A stretch of 64,000 bases of DNA from Candidatus Saccharimonadota bacterium (GCA_016286785.1 JAEEUB010000001.1:45788-109787), one strand, 5' to 3'; numbered from the stretch's first letter, positions 38,958 to 49,278 are shown. The notes: generated by a model from the sequence alone, not told the origin. Program-made: numbers and translations.

Positions 38958-39527
38958 ATGGATAATGTAAAAATGTTAGCCATCGTGGGCATGAGCGGAA
39001 GTGGCAAATCCGTAGCAGTAGATTATCTCACCGAAAAAGGCTATCCAAAAATCTATTTTGGTGGAATGATTTATAAGGAGATGGAAAAGCGCGGTATAGA
39101 GCGCACCGAGGACGGAGAATCCGAGAAAAAATTCCGCGAAGAAATCCGCGAAAAAGAAGGTAAAGACTGGGTCGTTCGTCAGGTAATTGCCGAAGCAAAA
39201 GATTTAATTGCTGCTGGTCAAAAGCGTATAATTCTAGATGGAGTTTACTCTTGGACCGAATATAAAACCTTAAAGCATGAGTTTCCAGGTTGTATTACCT
39301 TTTTGGCTATCGTGGTAGATCGCAAAATCAGATATGAGCGTATATCAAAGCGAGCCGACAGAGCGTTTGATGCTCAAGCAGTCCGCGAGCGCGACCGTAG
39401 CGAAATCGAAAATCTTGAAAAAGGTGGCCCAATAGCTGGTGCCGATTATTACATTTTAAACAACGGCTCAATATCGGAACTATATCAAGACATCGATAAA
39501 GTTTTGGAGGAGATAGAATTTGACTGA
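38958..39527 (+). CDS. P-loop kinase (dephospho-CoA kinase-like/AAA)
   Basis: IVGMSGSGKSVAVDYL, ILDGVYSWTEYKTLK. Confidence 0.75.
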   Translation: MDNVKMLAIVGMSGSGKSVAVDYLTEKGYPKIYFGGMIYKEMEKRGIERTEDGESEKKFREEIREKEGKDWVVRQVIAEAKDLIAAGQKRIILDGVYSWTEYKTLKHEFPGCITFLAIVVDRKIRYERISKRADRAFDAQAVRERDRSEIENLEKGGPIAGADYYILNNGSISELYQDIDKVLEEIEFD

Positions 39528-39954
39528 TATAGCTAAACTCTCAAACGTAGCCTATAAAAAAGGCAATCTTATGCGTTATACGCTTTGGGGGTTAGCTGCA
39601 ATTTGTATTGCTATATTAATATATACATTTATTAGTGTAATGAATTGCGAGGTTTCAGCGACCGTGCCAGAGGGATATAAGTTTTCGGTTTCTAGTAGCT
39701 ATAATACAAACGTTCGTACAACATATTACGTTTATGACGACAAAGTAATAGTAGAAAGCGAAGGCTTTAAAGAAGATGTAGTTGATCGGTCACTTATGAT
39801 CTATGGTAGTGTTAACACTTCTTCTCTAGAATTAAATCCAGAAGACACGATGGAGCTCTGCGAATACGGTTCGTGTACCCAAGTTCCAAAAGTGTTCGTC
39901 GTTATAAAAAACTTACTCGTGCACAAAATTGGACGTGAATATATAGGATTATAA
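39520..39954 (+). CDS. Single-TM hypothetical protein
   Basis: ORF translationally coupled between kinase and polA. Confidence 0.65.
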   Translation: MTDIAKLSNVAYKKGNLMRYTLWGLAAICIAILIYTFISVMNCEVSATVPEGYKFSVSSSYNTNVRTTYYVYDDKVIVESEGFKEDVVDRSLMIYGSVNTSSLELNPEDTMELCEYGSCTQVPKVFVVIKNLLVHKIGREYIGL

Positions 39955-39955
39955 A

Positions 39956-42379
39956 ATGAAAAGATTAGTTATTATTGACGGAAAATCAGTTTTCTATAGA
40001 GGGTACTACGCTATGGGTGCTTTGAGTCTAGCAGACGGCACGCCAACTGGCGGTATCTATGGCTTTGCTGCTATCGCTATGGAAATTGTTCACAGACTTG
40101 ACCCCACTAAAGTTGTAGTGGCGTGGGATTCAAAAACCTCAACCAGTAAACGTCGGGCCATGTATCCAGAATATAAGGCTGGCCGCATTAAGCCAGGCGA
40201 AGATTTTTACGCACAAATACCGTTACTAAAAGAATTGGTCCTCAGTCTTGGTTGGAGCTTTGTTGAAATTGATAATTACGAGGCGGATGACATCATTGGT
40301 ACCCTTAGCCTTCAAGCTGATGAATCTGGAGATTACGAAACTTATATTATATCCTCCGATCTGGATATGCTACAAATTGTAGATGAAAACACTTTTATGT
40401 GGAGGATTCTTAAAGGTTTTTCCAAAATCGAAGAAATCAACGTAGCAGAACTCGAAGCAAAATATGGTATCAAAAAAAGCCAATTCCTAGACCTAAAATC
40501 TCTAAAAGGTGATTCTTCCGACAATATTCCTGGAGTCCCCGGTATTGGTGAGAAAACTGCAGCTAAACTCTTAAACGAGTATGGTGATTTGGATAATATA
40601 TATAATCATCTTGAACAAATAACTGGCTCCATCAGGAAAAAACTCGAAGCCGGCAAGGAATCGGCGTACTTATCAAAAAATCTTGCAAAAATCATGTTCG
40701 ATGCTCCAGTTAGTCTCACAAAGCTGCCAGACTTTCGCTTTAATCATGACCAAGTTATTTCTGGTCTTAAAAAACTCGAGTTTAATTCATTAATTCGTAA
40801 AATCAACGCAACGTCACCTGGTAAAACTCCGCCTAGCGATACTTTATCTCTAGAGCTAACTGCTAAAACTCAATCAACTATGAGCCCATCCAAAGAAGAT
40901 GAAAAGCTAAGCGAAGTATTACAAAACCGCAAAACCCCAGCAATAATCAGTTGGGACATCAAAACTCTAATGCATAAAGACAGTAAAATAGCAGAGGAGA
41001 TATTGGACGGTAATTCGTTCTGGGATTTAGGCCAAGCAGACTTTCTCCTAGATCCCCTCAGGCGCGAAAAACCAGATTTGGTAGATTTAACAAATGCTAA
41101 AAACTCATCCGACCTCGAAAGAACCTATAGGGCCCAGCTGAGTAGCATTTCTAAAACACCTAAACTCTTAAACGTATTAGAGACTTTGGATTTGCCTTTA
41201 ATTCCAGTCCTATACAAAATGGAAGTAAAAGGTATGTTGATAGATCAGGATTATTTTGCTAGTCTACGCGATGAGTATGCCGCTAAAATTAGTCAACTAG
41301 AAAAAGAGATCTGGCAGCTCGCGGGTACCGAGTTTAATCTAAACTCACCTATTCAGTTATCGGAAGTTTTGTTTAGTCAATTAAACCTACCTACAAAGGG
41401 TATCAAAAAAACGACCAGAGGCTTCTCGACTGGCGCTAAAGAGCTTGAAAAACTCTACGATACCCATCCTGTCATTCCAAAAATCGTTGAATACCGCGAG
41501 ACTGCCAAATTACTCTCTACTTATATAATCCCCATGCCAGGCCTCGCCGATGAAAATGGTCGTATTCATACTACTTTTACTCAAAACGTTACAGCTACTG
41601 GCCGTCTTAGCTCCAAAGATCCTAATCTCCAAAACATACCCGTTCGCACCGAAGAGGGAAAGAGAATCAGGACCGGTTTTATCGCTCCCGAGGGTAAGGT
41701 TTTAATATCTGCCGATTATTCTCAATTCGAACTTAGGCTTGCAGCTATCCTTTCAAATGACACTAATCTTATTGCGGACTTTAACCAGGGAATAGATATC
41801 CATACTAAGACTGCCTCAGAGGCGTTTAATGTCCCGATGGACCAGGTCACTAAATCAGAGCGCCGTGCCGCTAAAGTTATTAATTTTGGCATTTTGTATG
41901 GCATGAGTGCCAAGGGGCTTTCGGATGCCGCCAAAATGCCAATTAAAGAAGCAAAAGAGTTTATCGATAATTATTTTAAACTTAGAGCCCCCATCAAAAA
42001 TAAGCTCGATTCAATTTTGGAACAAGCCAAAGAAAAAGGCTATGTAGAAACATATTACGGACGTCGCCGTCCTACTCCAGATGTAAAATCCTCAAACTTC
42101 CTAATACGTCAAGCGGCTGAGCGTGCTGCTGAAAATATGCCAATTCAGGGGACCGAAGCTGACCTTATGAAACGTGCCATGATTGCTGCTAACAAGGCCC
42201 TGCCTCAAAACGCAGATTTAATCATGCAGGTCCATGACTCGTTAATCGTAGAGTGCGATAAAAAAATAGCAACTACTGTTGCTGCCACCCTAAAGGAAAT
42301 AATGGAAAACATCGCCCCAGAGCTTAAAATTAAGCTTGCCGTTGAGGTTACCATCGGCAAAAACTGGGGCGAGTTATAG
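39956..42379 (+). CDS. polA: DNA polymerase I
   Basis: 5' nuclease region (GDSSDNIPGVPGIGEKTAAKLL) and polymerase motifs (SADYSQFELRLAAILS, RRAAKVINFGILYGMSAKGL). Confidence 0.95.
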   Translation: MKRLVIIDGKSVFYRGYYAMGALSLADGTPTGGIYGFAAIAMEIVHRLDPTKVVVAWDSKTSTSKRRAMYPEYKAGRIKPGEDFYAQIPLLKELVLSLGWSFVEIDNYEADDIIGTLSLQADESGDYETYIISSDLDMLQIVDENTFMWRILKGFSKIEEINVAELEAKYGIKKSQFLDLKSLKGDSSDNIPGVPGIGEKTAAKLLNEYGDLDNIYNHLEQITGSIRKKLEAGKESAYLSKNLAKIMFDAPVSLTKLPDFRFNHDQVISGLKKLEFNSLIRKINATSPGKTPPSDTLSLELTAKTQSTMSPSKEDEKLSEVLQNRKTPAIISWDIKTLMHKDSKIAEEILDGNSFWDLGQADFLLDPLRREKPDLVDLTNAKNSSDLERTYRAQLSSISKTPKLLNVLETLDLPLIPVLYKMEVKGMLIDQDYFASLRDEYAAKISQLEKEIWQLAGTEFNLNSPIQLSEVLFSQLNLPTKGIKKTTRGFSTGAKELEKLYDTHPVIPKIVEYRETAKLLSTYIIPMPGLADENGRIHTTFTQNVTATGRLSSKDPNLQNIPVRTEEGKRIRTGFIAPEGKVLISADYSQFELRLAAILSNDTNLIADFNQGIDIHTKTASEAFNVPMDQVTKSERRAAKVINFGILYGMSAKGLSDAAKMPIKEAKEFIDNYFKLRAPIKNKLDSILEQAKEKGYVETYYGRRRPTPDVKSSNFLIRQAAERAAENMPIQGTEADLMKRAMIAANKALPQNADLIMQVHDSLIVECDKKIATTVAATLKEIMENIAPELKIKLAVEVTIGKNWGEL

Positions 42380-42380
42380 A

Positions 42381-42818
42381 CTATACTGCGTAAGCGAGGT
42401 TATGCTCCATTGCTTGAGTTTCAAGTGCAACTAATCTCGCAGCGTCATCAATGGCAGAGTTTACAGAGTGTTTAACTCTTGCCGATTCCTCGGCTTTTTT
42501 AGCATCATTCCAACGATCAAGAGTACCAACTAGATATCCAGTAATACGGCGTAGGCGCTCAAACTTGCCCTCATCAAACCATTCATTATGATCATTAAAG
42601 TAACTCTCGGCCGCTTCCTTACCCGATTTTTCTTCTAACAACTTGATACCGGCCTCAACTAAGCATGAAACATGAAGGCAATCATATTGTTCGAAATCCG
42701 CCAAAGCCTCTTTCACGTCTTTTTCCGTTACTTTAGCATAGCGAGAAAGTGATTTTGTAAATCTTTTAATATCAAAATTCTCAATCGCTTCTGGACTTTG
42801 GTAGATGATATTCTTCAT
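42381..42818 (-). CDS. 145-aa protein with similarity to the extreme C-terminus of NrdD
   Basis: RRITGYLVGTLDRWNDAKKAEESARVKH resembles the NrdD C-terminal segment (recognised by eye). Confidence 0.45.
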   Translation of the reverse strand: MKNIIYQSPEAIENFDIKRFTKSLSRYAKVTEKDVKEALADFEQYDCLHVSCLVEAGIKLLEEKSGKEAAESYFNDHNEWFDEGKFERLRRITGYLVGTLDRWNDAKKAEESARVKHSVNSAIDDAARLVALETQAMEHNLAYAV

Positions 42819-42975
42819 GGTTTCCTTTCTGTGATTTTCTATTTCACTTTATATTATAAGCATTACCTGAAATTCATTCTAACCCCACATATAGTGTTTG
42901 TCAAGCATATTTTAACGCTAAATATAGCGTTTTGTTGTGGAAAACTTTACTTCTCTAATATGATAAAATAGACGT

Positions 42976-43887
42976 ATGCCAGAGTTACCAGAAGTCGAAA
43001 CTATCAGGCGTGGGCTAAAGAATTATATTATAAATAAAAAGATCCGCAAGATAAAAGTACTGTGCGAAAAATCCTTTATTAATGCTCCGCCAAAGGGGAT
43101 TATTAAAGGTATCCGTCGCTTTGGTAAAGCTTTAGTAATAGATTTAGATAGTGGCTGGTCGCTCATGGTTCATCTTAGAATGACGGGCCAGTTAATCTAT
43201 GATGGTAAGGAACGCTACGCCGGTGGTCATCCTAGCGATAATTTCATAGATCAACTTCCTAATAGGCAAACCAGAGTAATCGTTGAACTAGAAAATGGTA
43301 CTCTCTATTTTAATGATCAACGCAAATTCGGTTTTATCAAGAGCTTTAAAACCGATCAAGTAGAAAATGATCCATTTATTAAAAAACTTGGACCAGAACC
43401 TTGGCAAATGACTAAAGAGGAATTCTACGAAAAACTCCAAAGACATAAAAATTCACCAATTAAAGCGTTACTTTTAGATCAAACGATTATCTGTGGTCTT
43501 GGTAATATCTATGCTGACGAAACCCTTTTCGCGGCCAAAATTCATCCAAAAACCAAAGCTGGACTAATCACAAAAGCCAAAAGCAACATGATTCTTGGCG
43601 TCGCTGAGAGGGTCATGAATTTATCTATTGCTGCCGGTGGCTCCACCTTAAAGGATTATGTTAAAGCTGATGGCTCAAGAGGTGATTATTTAGATAAATT
43701 CGCCTTGGTGTATAATAAAACAGGTCAAGTTTGTCCAATTTGTGGCAAGGCAAAAATCGAAAAAATACGCGTAGCTGGCCGCGGTACACATATTTGCCCA
43801 AGATGCCAGGTTTTATTGGAGGATAGTACCACTACTAATTTGAAGCAGGCTAGCCAAAATGACAAAAAACAAAGGGAAATCAAATGA
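42976..43887 (+). CDS. mutM: Formamidopyrimidine-DNA glycosylase
   Basis: MPELPEVETIRRGL; C-terminal zinc finger CPICG...CPRCQ. Confidence 0.95.
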   Translation: MPELPEVETIRRGLKNYIINKKIRKIKVLCEKSFINAPPKGIIKGIRRFGKALVIDLDSGWSLMVHLRMTGQLIYDGKERYAGGHPSDNFIDQLPNRQTRVIVELENGTLYFNDQRKFGFIKSFKTDQVENDPFIKKLGPEPWQMTKEEFYEKLQRHKNSPIKALLLDQTIICGLGNIYADETLFAAKIHPKTKAGLITKAKSNMILGVAERVMNLSIAAGGSTLKDYVKADGSRGDYLDKFALVYNKTGQVCPICGKAKIEKIRVAGRGTHICPRCQVLLEDSTTTNLKQASQNDKKQREIK

Positions 43888-44492
43888 TCAAAATCTTTAC
43901 CGGAGACGACCGAATTAGAGCGAAAAAAGCAATCACGGAATTTTTGGGTGACAATTATGAACTTTTCGATGCTATAAGCCTTGAGTCTAGCGACCTAGCT
44001 AATCTTTTTCTTGGCACATCACTTTTTGGCGTAGAGCGCAAAATCCTAATCCGCGATTTAAGCGAAAACAAGCCAATATTCGAAAAGGTAATAGACTATC
44101 TTAATACTCCCCATAAAATTGCTTTGTTCGAAACCAAGCTAGATAAAAGGTCTTCTGTTGTAAAGCAGCTCAAAGACAAAATCGAAATTCACGAATATAC
44201 TCTACCAAAAAACCTAGATTATCGTTTAATTTTTGACATTTATAAAACCGCCAAAGTAGATGGTAAAAAAGCGGTAGCGATGCTCGAAAAAATCAAAATT
44301 AATGAAGACCCAATCAGTTTTGCAGGGCTTTTAAATTCTCAGGCCATCAAAGACTTCGCAGCAAAACCCGGGGCAAAAGAAAAGAAAGCTCTTAAGGAGC
44401 TTTCTCGCCTAGATCTTAATCTTAAAAGCTCTAAGCTTGAGCCTTGGCTTTTGATTGAGTCTTTTTTGCTGCAGTTGTCTTCTTGGCGGTAG
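43884..44492 (+). CDS. DNA polymerase III delta subunit-like protein
   Basis: MIKIFTGDDRIRAKKAI..., SSLFG-like TSLFGVERKILIRDL, HolA-like helical C-terminus. Confidence 0.65.
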   Translation: MIKIFTGDDRIRAKKAITEFLGDNYELFDAISLESSDLANLFLGTSLFGVERKILIRDLSENKPIFEKVIDYLNTPHKIALFETKLDKRSSVVKQLKDKIEIHEYTLPKNLDYRLIFDIYKTAKVDGKKAVAMLEKIKINEDPISFAGLLNSQAIKDFAAKPGAKEKKALKELSRLDLNLKSSKLEPWLLIESFLLQLSSWR

Positions 44493-44817
44493 TTGTCTTA
44501 GTAGCAGTCTTTTTTGCTGCAGGAGCCTTTTCTGTCGCGGTCTTAGCACTTGTTTTTGTAGTTTTGGTCAACTTCACGTCCTCGGCCTTAGCCATAGCGT
44601 AAAGCTTGGCTTTGCGACGGCTGGCGGTGTTTTTCTTAAGTAAATCTTTCTTTACGGCTTTATCGTACTCAGATTGAGCCTTGGCAAGGTTTTCCGCAGT
44701 AGGATTCTTTTTGAAAGTCTTTAAAGCGGCCTTGATTGCCTTTTTGATTTCTACGTTGTGTGCAGTGCGTCTCTCCGCTTGTCTAGCAGCCTTTTTGGCA
44801 GATTTAATAATCGGCAT
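44431..44817 (-). CDS. rpsT: 30S ribosomal protein S20 with a long Lys/Ala/Thr C-terminal extension
   Basis: MPIIKSAKKAARQAERRTAHNVEIKKAIKAALKTF; KTTAKK-rich tail. Confidence 0.9.
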   Translation of the reverse strand: MPIIKSAKKAARQAERRTAHNVEIKKAIKAALKTFKKNPTAENLAKAQSEYDKAVKKDLLKKNTASRRKAKLYAMAKAEDVKLTKTTKTSAKTATEKAPAAKKTATKTTTAKKTTAAKKTQSKAKAQA

Positions 44818-44989
44818 TTTCTTCCTATTACATTAAAAATTAATAACTTTCGGTTATTATAACTCTTTTATCTAAAAATGTAAAGGGGAAAAGGATTTTC
44901 TTTATCTATACTAATGCCGACGACCCCAGTGTGTTATAATCGTCCCAAATGATTTATTTAAAAAACGACCAAAAAGCGGGAGACATAAA

Positions 44990-45565
44990 ATGGCGTGGCA
45001 TAACGACCAAGTTTCTGAAGATGAGACTAAAAAGATCATCGACATTTTAAAAACAACCCTAGAACTAGATGGTGATATCGTTGAGCTGGGTTGTTATAAG
45101 GGCGACACATCCCTAATGCTAGCCGAAGCAATTCGGAGTACGGGTAAAAAACTTTGGATTTATGACTCATTTGAGGGCCTACCTCAAAAATCCATGCAGG
45201 ACGAATCGGCTATTGGGGTAGATTTTAAAGCTGGTGAACTATTCGTAACAAAAAGGGAAGTAAAGCAAAGATTTTTGCGCGCCGGCCTCCCGGTTCCAGT
45301 TATCAAAAAGGCATGGTTTAATGAATTAACCTCGGATGATTTACCACTAAGCATTTGCTTTGCTTTTCTAGATGGTGATTTTTATCAATCCATAAAAGAT
45401 AGCCTAAAGCTCGTAGAATCTAAAATGATAAAGGGTGCCGCCTTGCTAGTGCACGATTATAAAAACGAAGCTTTGCCAGGTGTGGCGAAAGCTGTCGACG
45501 AATGGCTAAAAGGGAAGAATCTAAAAATACTAGAATACCAGAGTCTAGGCATTATAATAATATAG
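44990..45565 (+). CDS. TylF-like class I SAM-dependent methyltransferase
   Basis: IVELGCYKGDTSLMLAEAI, WIYDSFEGLP, FLDGDFYQSIKDSL. Confidence 0.8.
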   Translation: MAWHNDQVSEDETKKIIDILKTTLELDGDIVELGCYKGDTSLMLAEAIRSTGKKLWIYDSFEGLPQKSMQDESAIGVDFKAGELFVTKREVKQRFLRAGLPVPVIKKAWFNELTSDDLPLSICFAFLDGDFYQSIKDSLKLVESKMIKGAALLVHDYKNEALPGVAKAVDEWLKGKNLKILEYQSLGIIII

Positions 45566-45566
45566 G

Positions 45567-46133
45567 ATGAAGAGTGGGCAGATTTTTAGTAGCGCTGGCG
45601 ACCGAAGATTTCGCGGGACAGAGGAAGCAATCTTTAATGTCTTTGCCGACTCAGGCGCAAAGCTAAGTATTAAAATTGTAATAAGGCGAGCTGGTATATC
45701 CAGCTCGACTTTTTATCGTCATCACAAAAGTATCAATAATCTTTTATATGATTACGAACACATGATTATGGAAAACTTTCGTAAGTTCGTACAGGAACCC
45801 GCAGGGCACAACAAAACAAATTTTAGGCAAGTTATTTACCGCATGTTAGTTTTTATTATGTTGAACAAAAAAATAATCAAAGTGGTGGCTAGCCGCGATA
45901 ATTATTTAATTATCTATCGTATGGTCAAAACCCTAAAAAACTGGATTGTTATGGCAAAATACTTAATTAGTGACGAAAATAGAATATTTGACATCTACGT
46001 TTGCGAAGTCTGCGGTGTTATCAAAAACTGGCACGAAGATGATTATCCCGAATGCGTATTAATGAAAATAGAGAACGATATCGTCTATTTAACCCTGACC
46101 ATCGGCGACAGGCTGGGTAAGCTGGCGGGCTGA
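45567..46133 (+). CDS. TetR-like transcriptional regulator
   Basis: N-terminal HTH: AIFNVFADSGAKLSIKIVIRRAGISSSTFYRHHKSI. Confidence 0.65.
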   Translation: MKSGQIFSSAGDRRFRGTEEAIFNVFADSGAKLSIKIVIRRAGISSSTFYRHHKSINNLLYDYEHMIMENFRKFVQEPAGHNKTNFRQVIYRMLVFIMLNKKIIKVVASRDNYLIIYRMVKTLKNWIVMAKYLISDENRIFDIYVCEVCGVIKNWHEDDYPECVLMKIENDIVYLTLTIGDRLGKLAG

Positions 46134-46140
46134 TAAATAA

Positions 46141-46167
46141 TTAGCACTCGGGGGTTTACAGTGCTAA
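46141..46167 (+). promoter_or_regulatory. CIRCE operator (HrcA site) upstream of groESL
   Basis: TTAGCACTC-GGGGGTTTA-CAGTGCTAA, one mismatch to TTAGCACTC-N9-GAGTGCTAA; -10 TATAAT at 46177. Confidence 0.92.
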
Positions 46168-46204
46168 TTTTTGTGCTATAATAGGGGTAGAAAAGGAGTA
46201 AAAC

Positions 46205-46459
46205 ATGACACTAAAACCATTGAAAGATAGAGTAGTAGCGATAGTAGAAAAACCGCTAGAGAAGACCAAATCTGGGATACTCCTAGGTGAGGCCAAAGAA
46301 AAACCAGCCTATGCCGTAGTGGAATCCGTAGGGCCAGAGGTATCTTCGGTAAAAAAAGGCGACAAAATTGTATATAAAGAATATTCAACCACAAACATCA
46401 AAATCGATGATATCGATTATATTATCTTAAAAGAAGAAGATGTTTTAGCTACAATGTAG
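46205..46459 (+). CDS. groES: Co-chaperonin GroES
   Basis: LKPLKDRVVAIVEKPLEKTKSGILL. Confidence 0.95.
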   Translation: MTLKPLKDRVVAIVEKPLEKTKSGILLGEAKEKPAYAVVESVGPEVSSVKKGDKIVYKEYSTTNIKIDDIDYIILKEEDVLATM

Positions 46460-46499
46460 CACCTGTGGAAAACTTGTGGAAAAGTAATAAGGAGAAAAA

Positions 46500-48116
46500 A
46501 TGGCAAAGAAAATTTATTATGAATCAGAAGCCCGCGAAAAGGTGCTTTCTGGCGCAAAACAGTTATACGACGCAGTCAAAGTAACATTTGGTCCCAAGGG
46601 CAAAAACGTCATTATTGAAAAAGAATACGGTGCCCCAGTTATTACCCATGATGGTGTAACCGTGGCCGAGGCCGTGGAACTTCCAAATAAAGAGGAATCG
46701 TTAGGTGAAGCCGTTGGTGCAAAACTCATTAAGACTGCAGCACAAAAACTAAACAAGGTTGCAGGTGATGGTACTACTACTGTTACAGTTCTTACCTATA
46801 ATATTCTAAACGAAGCCAACAAACTCATCGCTGCTGGCGTTAATCCTATGGAACTTCGTAAAGGTATCGAGAAGGCGGGCGCTGAGATCGTATCCGAAAT
46901 TGACAAAGTTTCGGAAAAAATCGAAGGTGATTCATCTAAAGTTGCAGAAGTCGCCACAATTTCGGCCGGTGATGCCGAAATTGGCAAACTAATCGCAGAA
47001 GTCATTTCTAAGATTGGTAAAGACGGTGTAGTAACCGTAGAGGCCGGTCAAGGCCTAGAAATGGAGCAAGAAATTGTCGAAGGTTTTAGCTACGACAAAG
47101 GCTATGCGTCGCCATTCTTTATTACCGACACTAATCGTCAAGAAGCTATCTTTGAAAAACCTCTAATCTTAATTACCGAGAAAAAAATTACTGCAGCCGG
47201 CGATATTTTACCTCTTTTGGAGCAGGTTGCTCAAAGCGGTAAAAAAGACTTAGTTATCATTGCTGAAGAAGTCAGCGGCGAAGCTTTGTCGCTTCTCGTC
47301 CTAAACAAGCTTAAGGGCGTCTTTAATTCCCTAGTTCTAAAAGCTCCAGCATTTGGCGATCGCCGAAAAGAGGTTATGGAGGACATCGCTATTCTAACCG
47401 ATGCCACTGTAGTCAGCGAAGAAAAAGGCATGAAATTAGAAGAAATCGGCATGGAAGTGCTAGGTTCAGCAGCTAAGATCATTGCAACCAAAGACGAAAC
47501 TACAATCATTAAAGGTGCTGGCGACAAAAAAGCCGTTGCAGACAGAATCGATTTAATCCATTCCTTTGCTAAGAATGCTAAAAGCGACTACGAAAGAGAA
47601 GAATTTGAAAAAAGAGCCGCTGCACTTTCTGGTAAAGTTGCAGTAATCAAGGTTGGTGGCGCTACCGAGACCGAAATCGATGAAAAGAAATTCCGTGTGG
47701 ATGACGCAGTTGCAGCAACCAAAGCCGCTCTAGCCGAAGGTATTGTAACTGGTGGCGGAGTAACTTTAATTAATGTTGCATCAAAACTAGACGATTCCGA
47801 TGCTGGGGTAAGAATTGTTAAAAATGCCCTAGAAACTCCATTTATTCATATCGTAGAAAATGCCGGCCTAAATGCTCAGGCGCTTCTTGCCGAAGTTAAA
47901 TCAGCTAAACCCGGAATGGGTATTAACGTTATGAATCCAGAAAAAGGACTCGTTGACTTAAAGAAGTCTGGCGTTATTGATCCAGCTAAAGTTACAAAAG
48001 AGGCGGTTCAAAATGCCACATCTATCGCCGCTACGGCGATTACCATGGGTGCTCTAATCTGTGAAATCCCAGAAGAAAAGCCAGCAGCTCCAGACATGGG
48101 CGGCGGAATGTATTAA
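46500..48116 (+). CDS. groEL: Chaperonin GroEL
   Basis: VKVTFGPKGKNVIIEK, AGDGTTTVTVL, C-terminal PDMGGGMY. Confidence 0.97.
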   Translation: MAKKIYYESEAREKVLSGAKQLYDAVKVTFGPKGKNVIIEKEYGAPVITHDGVTVAEAVELPNKEESLGEAVGAKLIKTAAQKLNKVAGDGTTTVTVLTYNILNEANKLIAAGVNPMELRKGIEKAGAEIVSEIDKVSEKIEGDSSKVAEVATISAGDAEIGKLIAEVISKIGKDGVVTVEAGQGLEMEQEIVEGFSYDKGYASPFFITDTNRQEAIFEKPLILITEKKITAAGDILPLLEQVAQSGKKDLVIIAEEVSGEALSLLVLNKLKGVFNSLVLKAPAFGDRRKEVMEDIAILTDATVVSEEKGMKLEEIGMEVLGSAAKIIATKDETTIIKGAGDKKAVADRIDLIHSFAKNAKSDYEREEFEKRAAALSGKVAVIKVGGATETEIDEKKFRVDDAVAATKAALAEGIVTGGGVTLINVASKLDDSDAGVRIVKNALETPFIHIVENAGLNAQALLAEVKSAKPGMGINVMNPEKGLVDLKKSGVIDPAKVTKEAVQNATSIAATAITMGALICEIPEEKPAAPDMGGGMY

Positions 48117-48220
48117 TTAGCTTAAGCTCTTGAATTATAACCTAATCCGTGCTATAATCACCTCAATATTAGCTCAGCAGGTGTGTTAGTTGCAGTGCCT
48201 GCTTTAACCAAAGGAGTTTT

Positions 48221-48583
48221 ATGAAAGACTACGAACTCACGGTCTTGATTCATCCTGATCTCGAGATGAATCCTGATCCTGCCATCGACAAGGTGAAAAG
48301 TATCGTCGAATCGTTTGGCGGCAAAATTACCAAAGAGGAAAACGAGGGAAAAAAGCGCCTAGCTTATTCCATCTCTGGTCAAGATTTTGCCCTCTACTAC
48401 TATTTTGACGTTTCTTTGCCAGCCGAAGCGCCAGCCAAAATTTCGTCCGCTTTCAACATCACCGAAGAAGTACTAAGATACCTCTTGGTAAGAGTTGATG
48501 AGCGCAAGGCTAAATTTGCGGCCCGTCGTGCAGAACGCCAAGAAGGCGAAGAAGAGAAAACAATAGTAGAAAAAGGAGAGTAA
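48221..48583 (+). CDS. rpsF: 30S ribosomal protein S6
   Basis: YELTVLIHPDLE...; S6-ssb-S18 order. Confidence 0.92.
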   Translation: MKDYELTVLIHPDLEMNPDPAIDKVKSIVESFGGKITKEENEGKKRLAYSISGQDFALYYYFDVSLPAEAPAKISSAFNITEEVLRYLLVRVDERKAKFAARRAERQEGEEEKTIVEKGE

Positions 48584-48584
48584 A

Positions 48585-49034
48585 ATGCGTGGATTTTCGA
48601 AAGTAGTAATTGCGGGTAACTTAACTCGCGACCCAGAACTTCGTACGACGCCTAGTGGTAGCAGCGTTTGTGGATTCTCGGTGGCGGTAAACCGTGTTTA
48701 TCGCGATTCTAGTGGCGAGCAAAAAGAATCGGTTTCATTCTTTGACTGCTCAGCCTGGAATAAATTAGGAGAAACCATTAACCAATATGCCAAAAGAGGT
48801 ACAGGAGTTTTAATCTCTGGTCGCCTAGAGCAACGCAGCTGGGAAGATAAAACTACTGGACAAAAACGTTCACGTGTAGAAATTGTAGTTGAAGATTTCA
48901 ACTTTATAGGTAATTCGCGCGATAATAACATTGCCGGCGCAAGTAGCGACGATTCAGCAATCGATACATCTGACGCCAGCGTGCCAGACGATATCCCAGA
49001 AGGCGAAATAGATCTCAGCGAAGTGCCATTTTAA
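48585..49034 (+). CDS. ssb: Single-stranded DNA-binding protein
   Basis: KVVIAGNLTRDPELRTTPSGSSVCGFSVAVNR; acidic tail EIDLSEVPF. Confidence 0.95.
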   Translation: MRGFSKVVIAGNLTRDPELRTTPSGSSVCGFSVAVNRVYRDSSGEQKESVSFFDCSAWNKLGETINQYAKRGTGVLISGRLEQRSWEDKTTGQKRSRVEIVVEDFNFIGNSRDNNIAGASSDDSAIDTSDASVPDDIPEGEIDLSEVPF

Positions 49035-49068
49035 TAGCAAGATTAAGGAATAACGAAGGAGAAGAAGA

Positions 49069-49266
49069 ATGAAAAGGATAAAGAGTGATCCAAATCTCTA
49101 TTTCGATTACCGTGATGTCAAGACTCTTCAAAGATACGTTGATATCTACGGACGAATAGAGCCAATTGCTAAGACTGGACTTTCCGCCAAACAGCAACGC
49201 CAATTGGCTGTCGCTGTAAAGCGTGCTCGTCATCTAGCGCTTTTGCCATTTGTTTCTAATAGCTAA
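49069..49266 (+). CDS. rpsR: 30S ribosomal protein S18
   Basis: [50 protein letters not shown]. Confidence 0.95.
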   Translation: MKRIKSDPNLYFDYRDVKTLQRYVDIYGRIEPIAKTGLSAKQQRQLAVAVKRARHLALLPFVSNS

Positions 49267-49278
49267 AGGAGGGTAACA

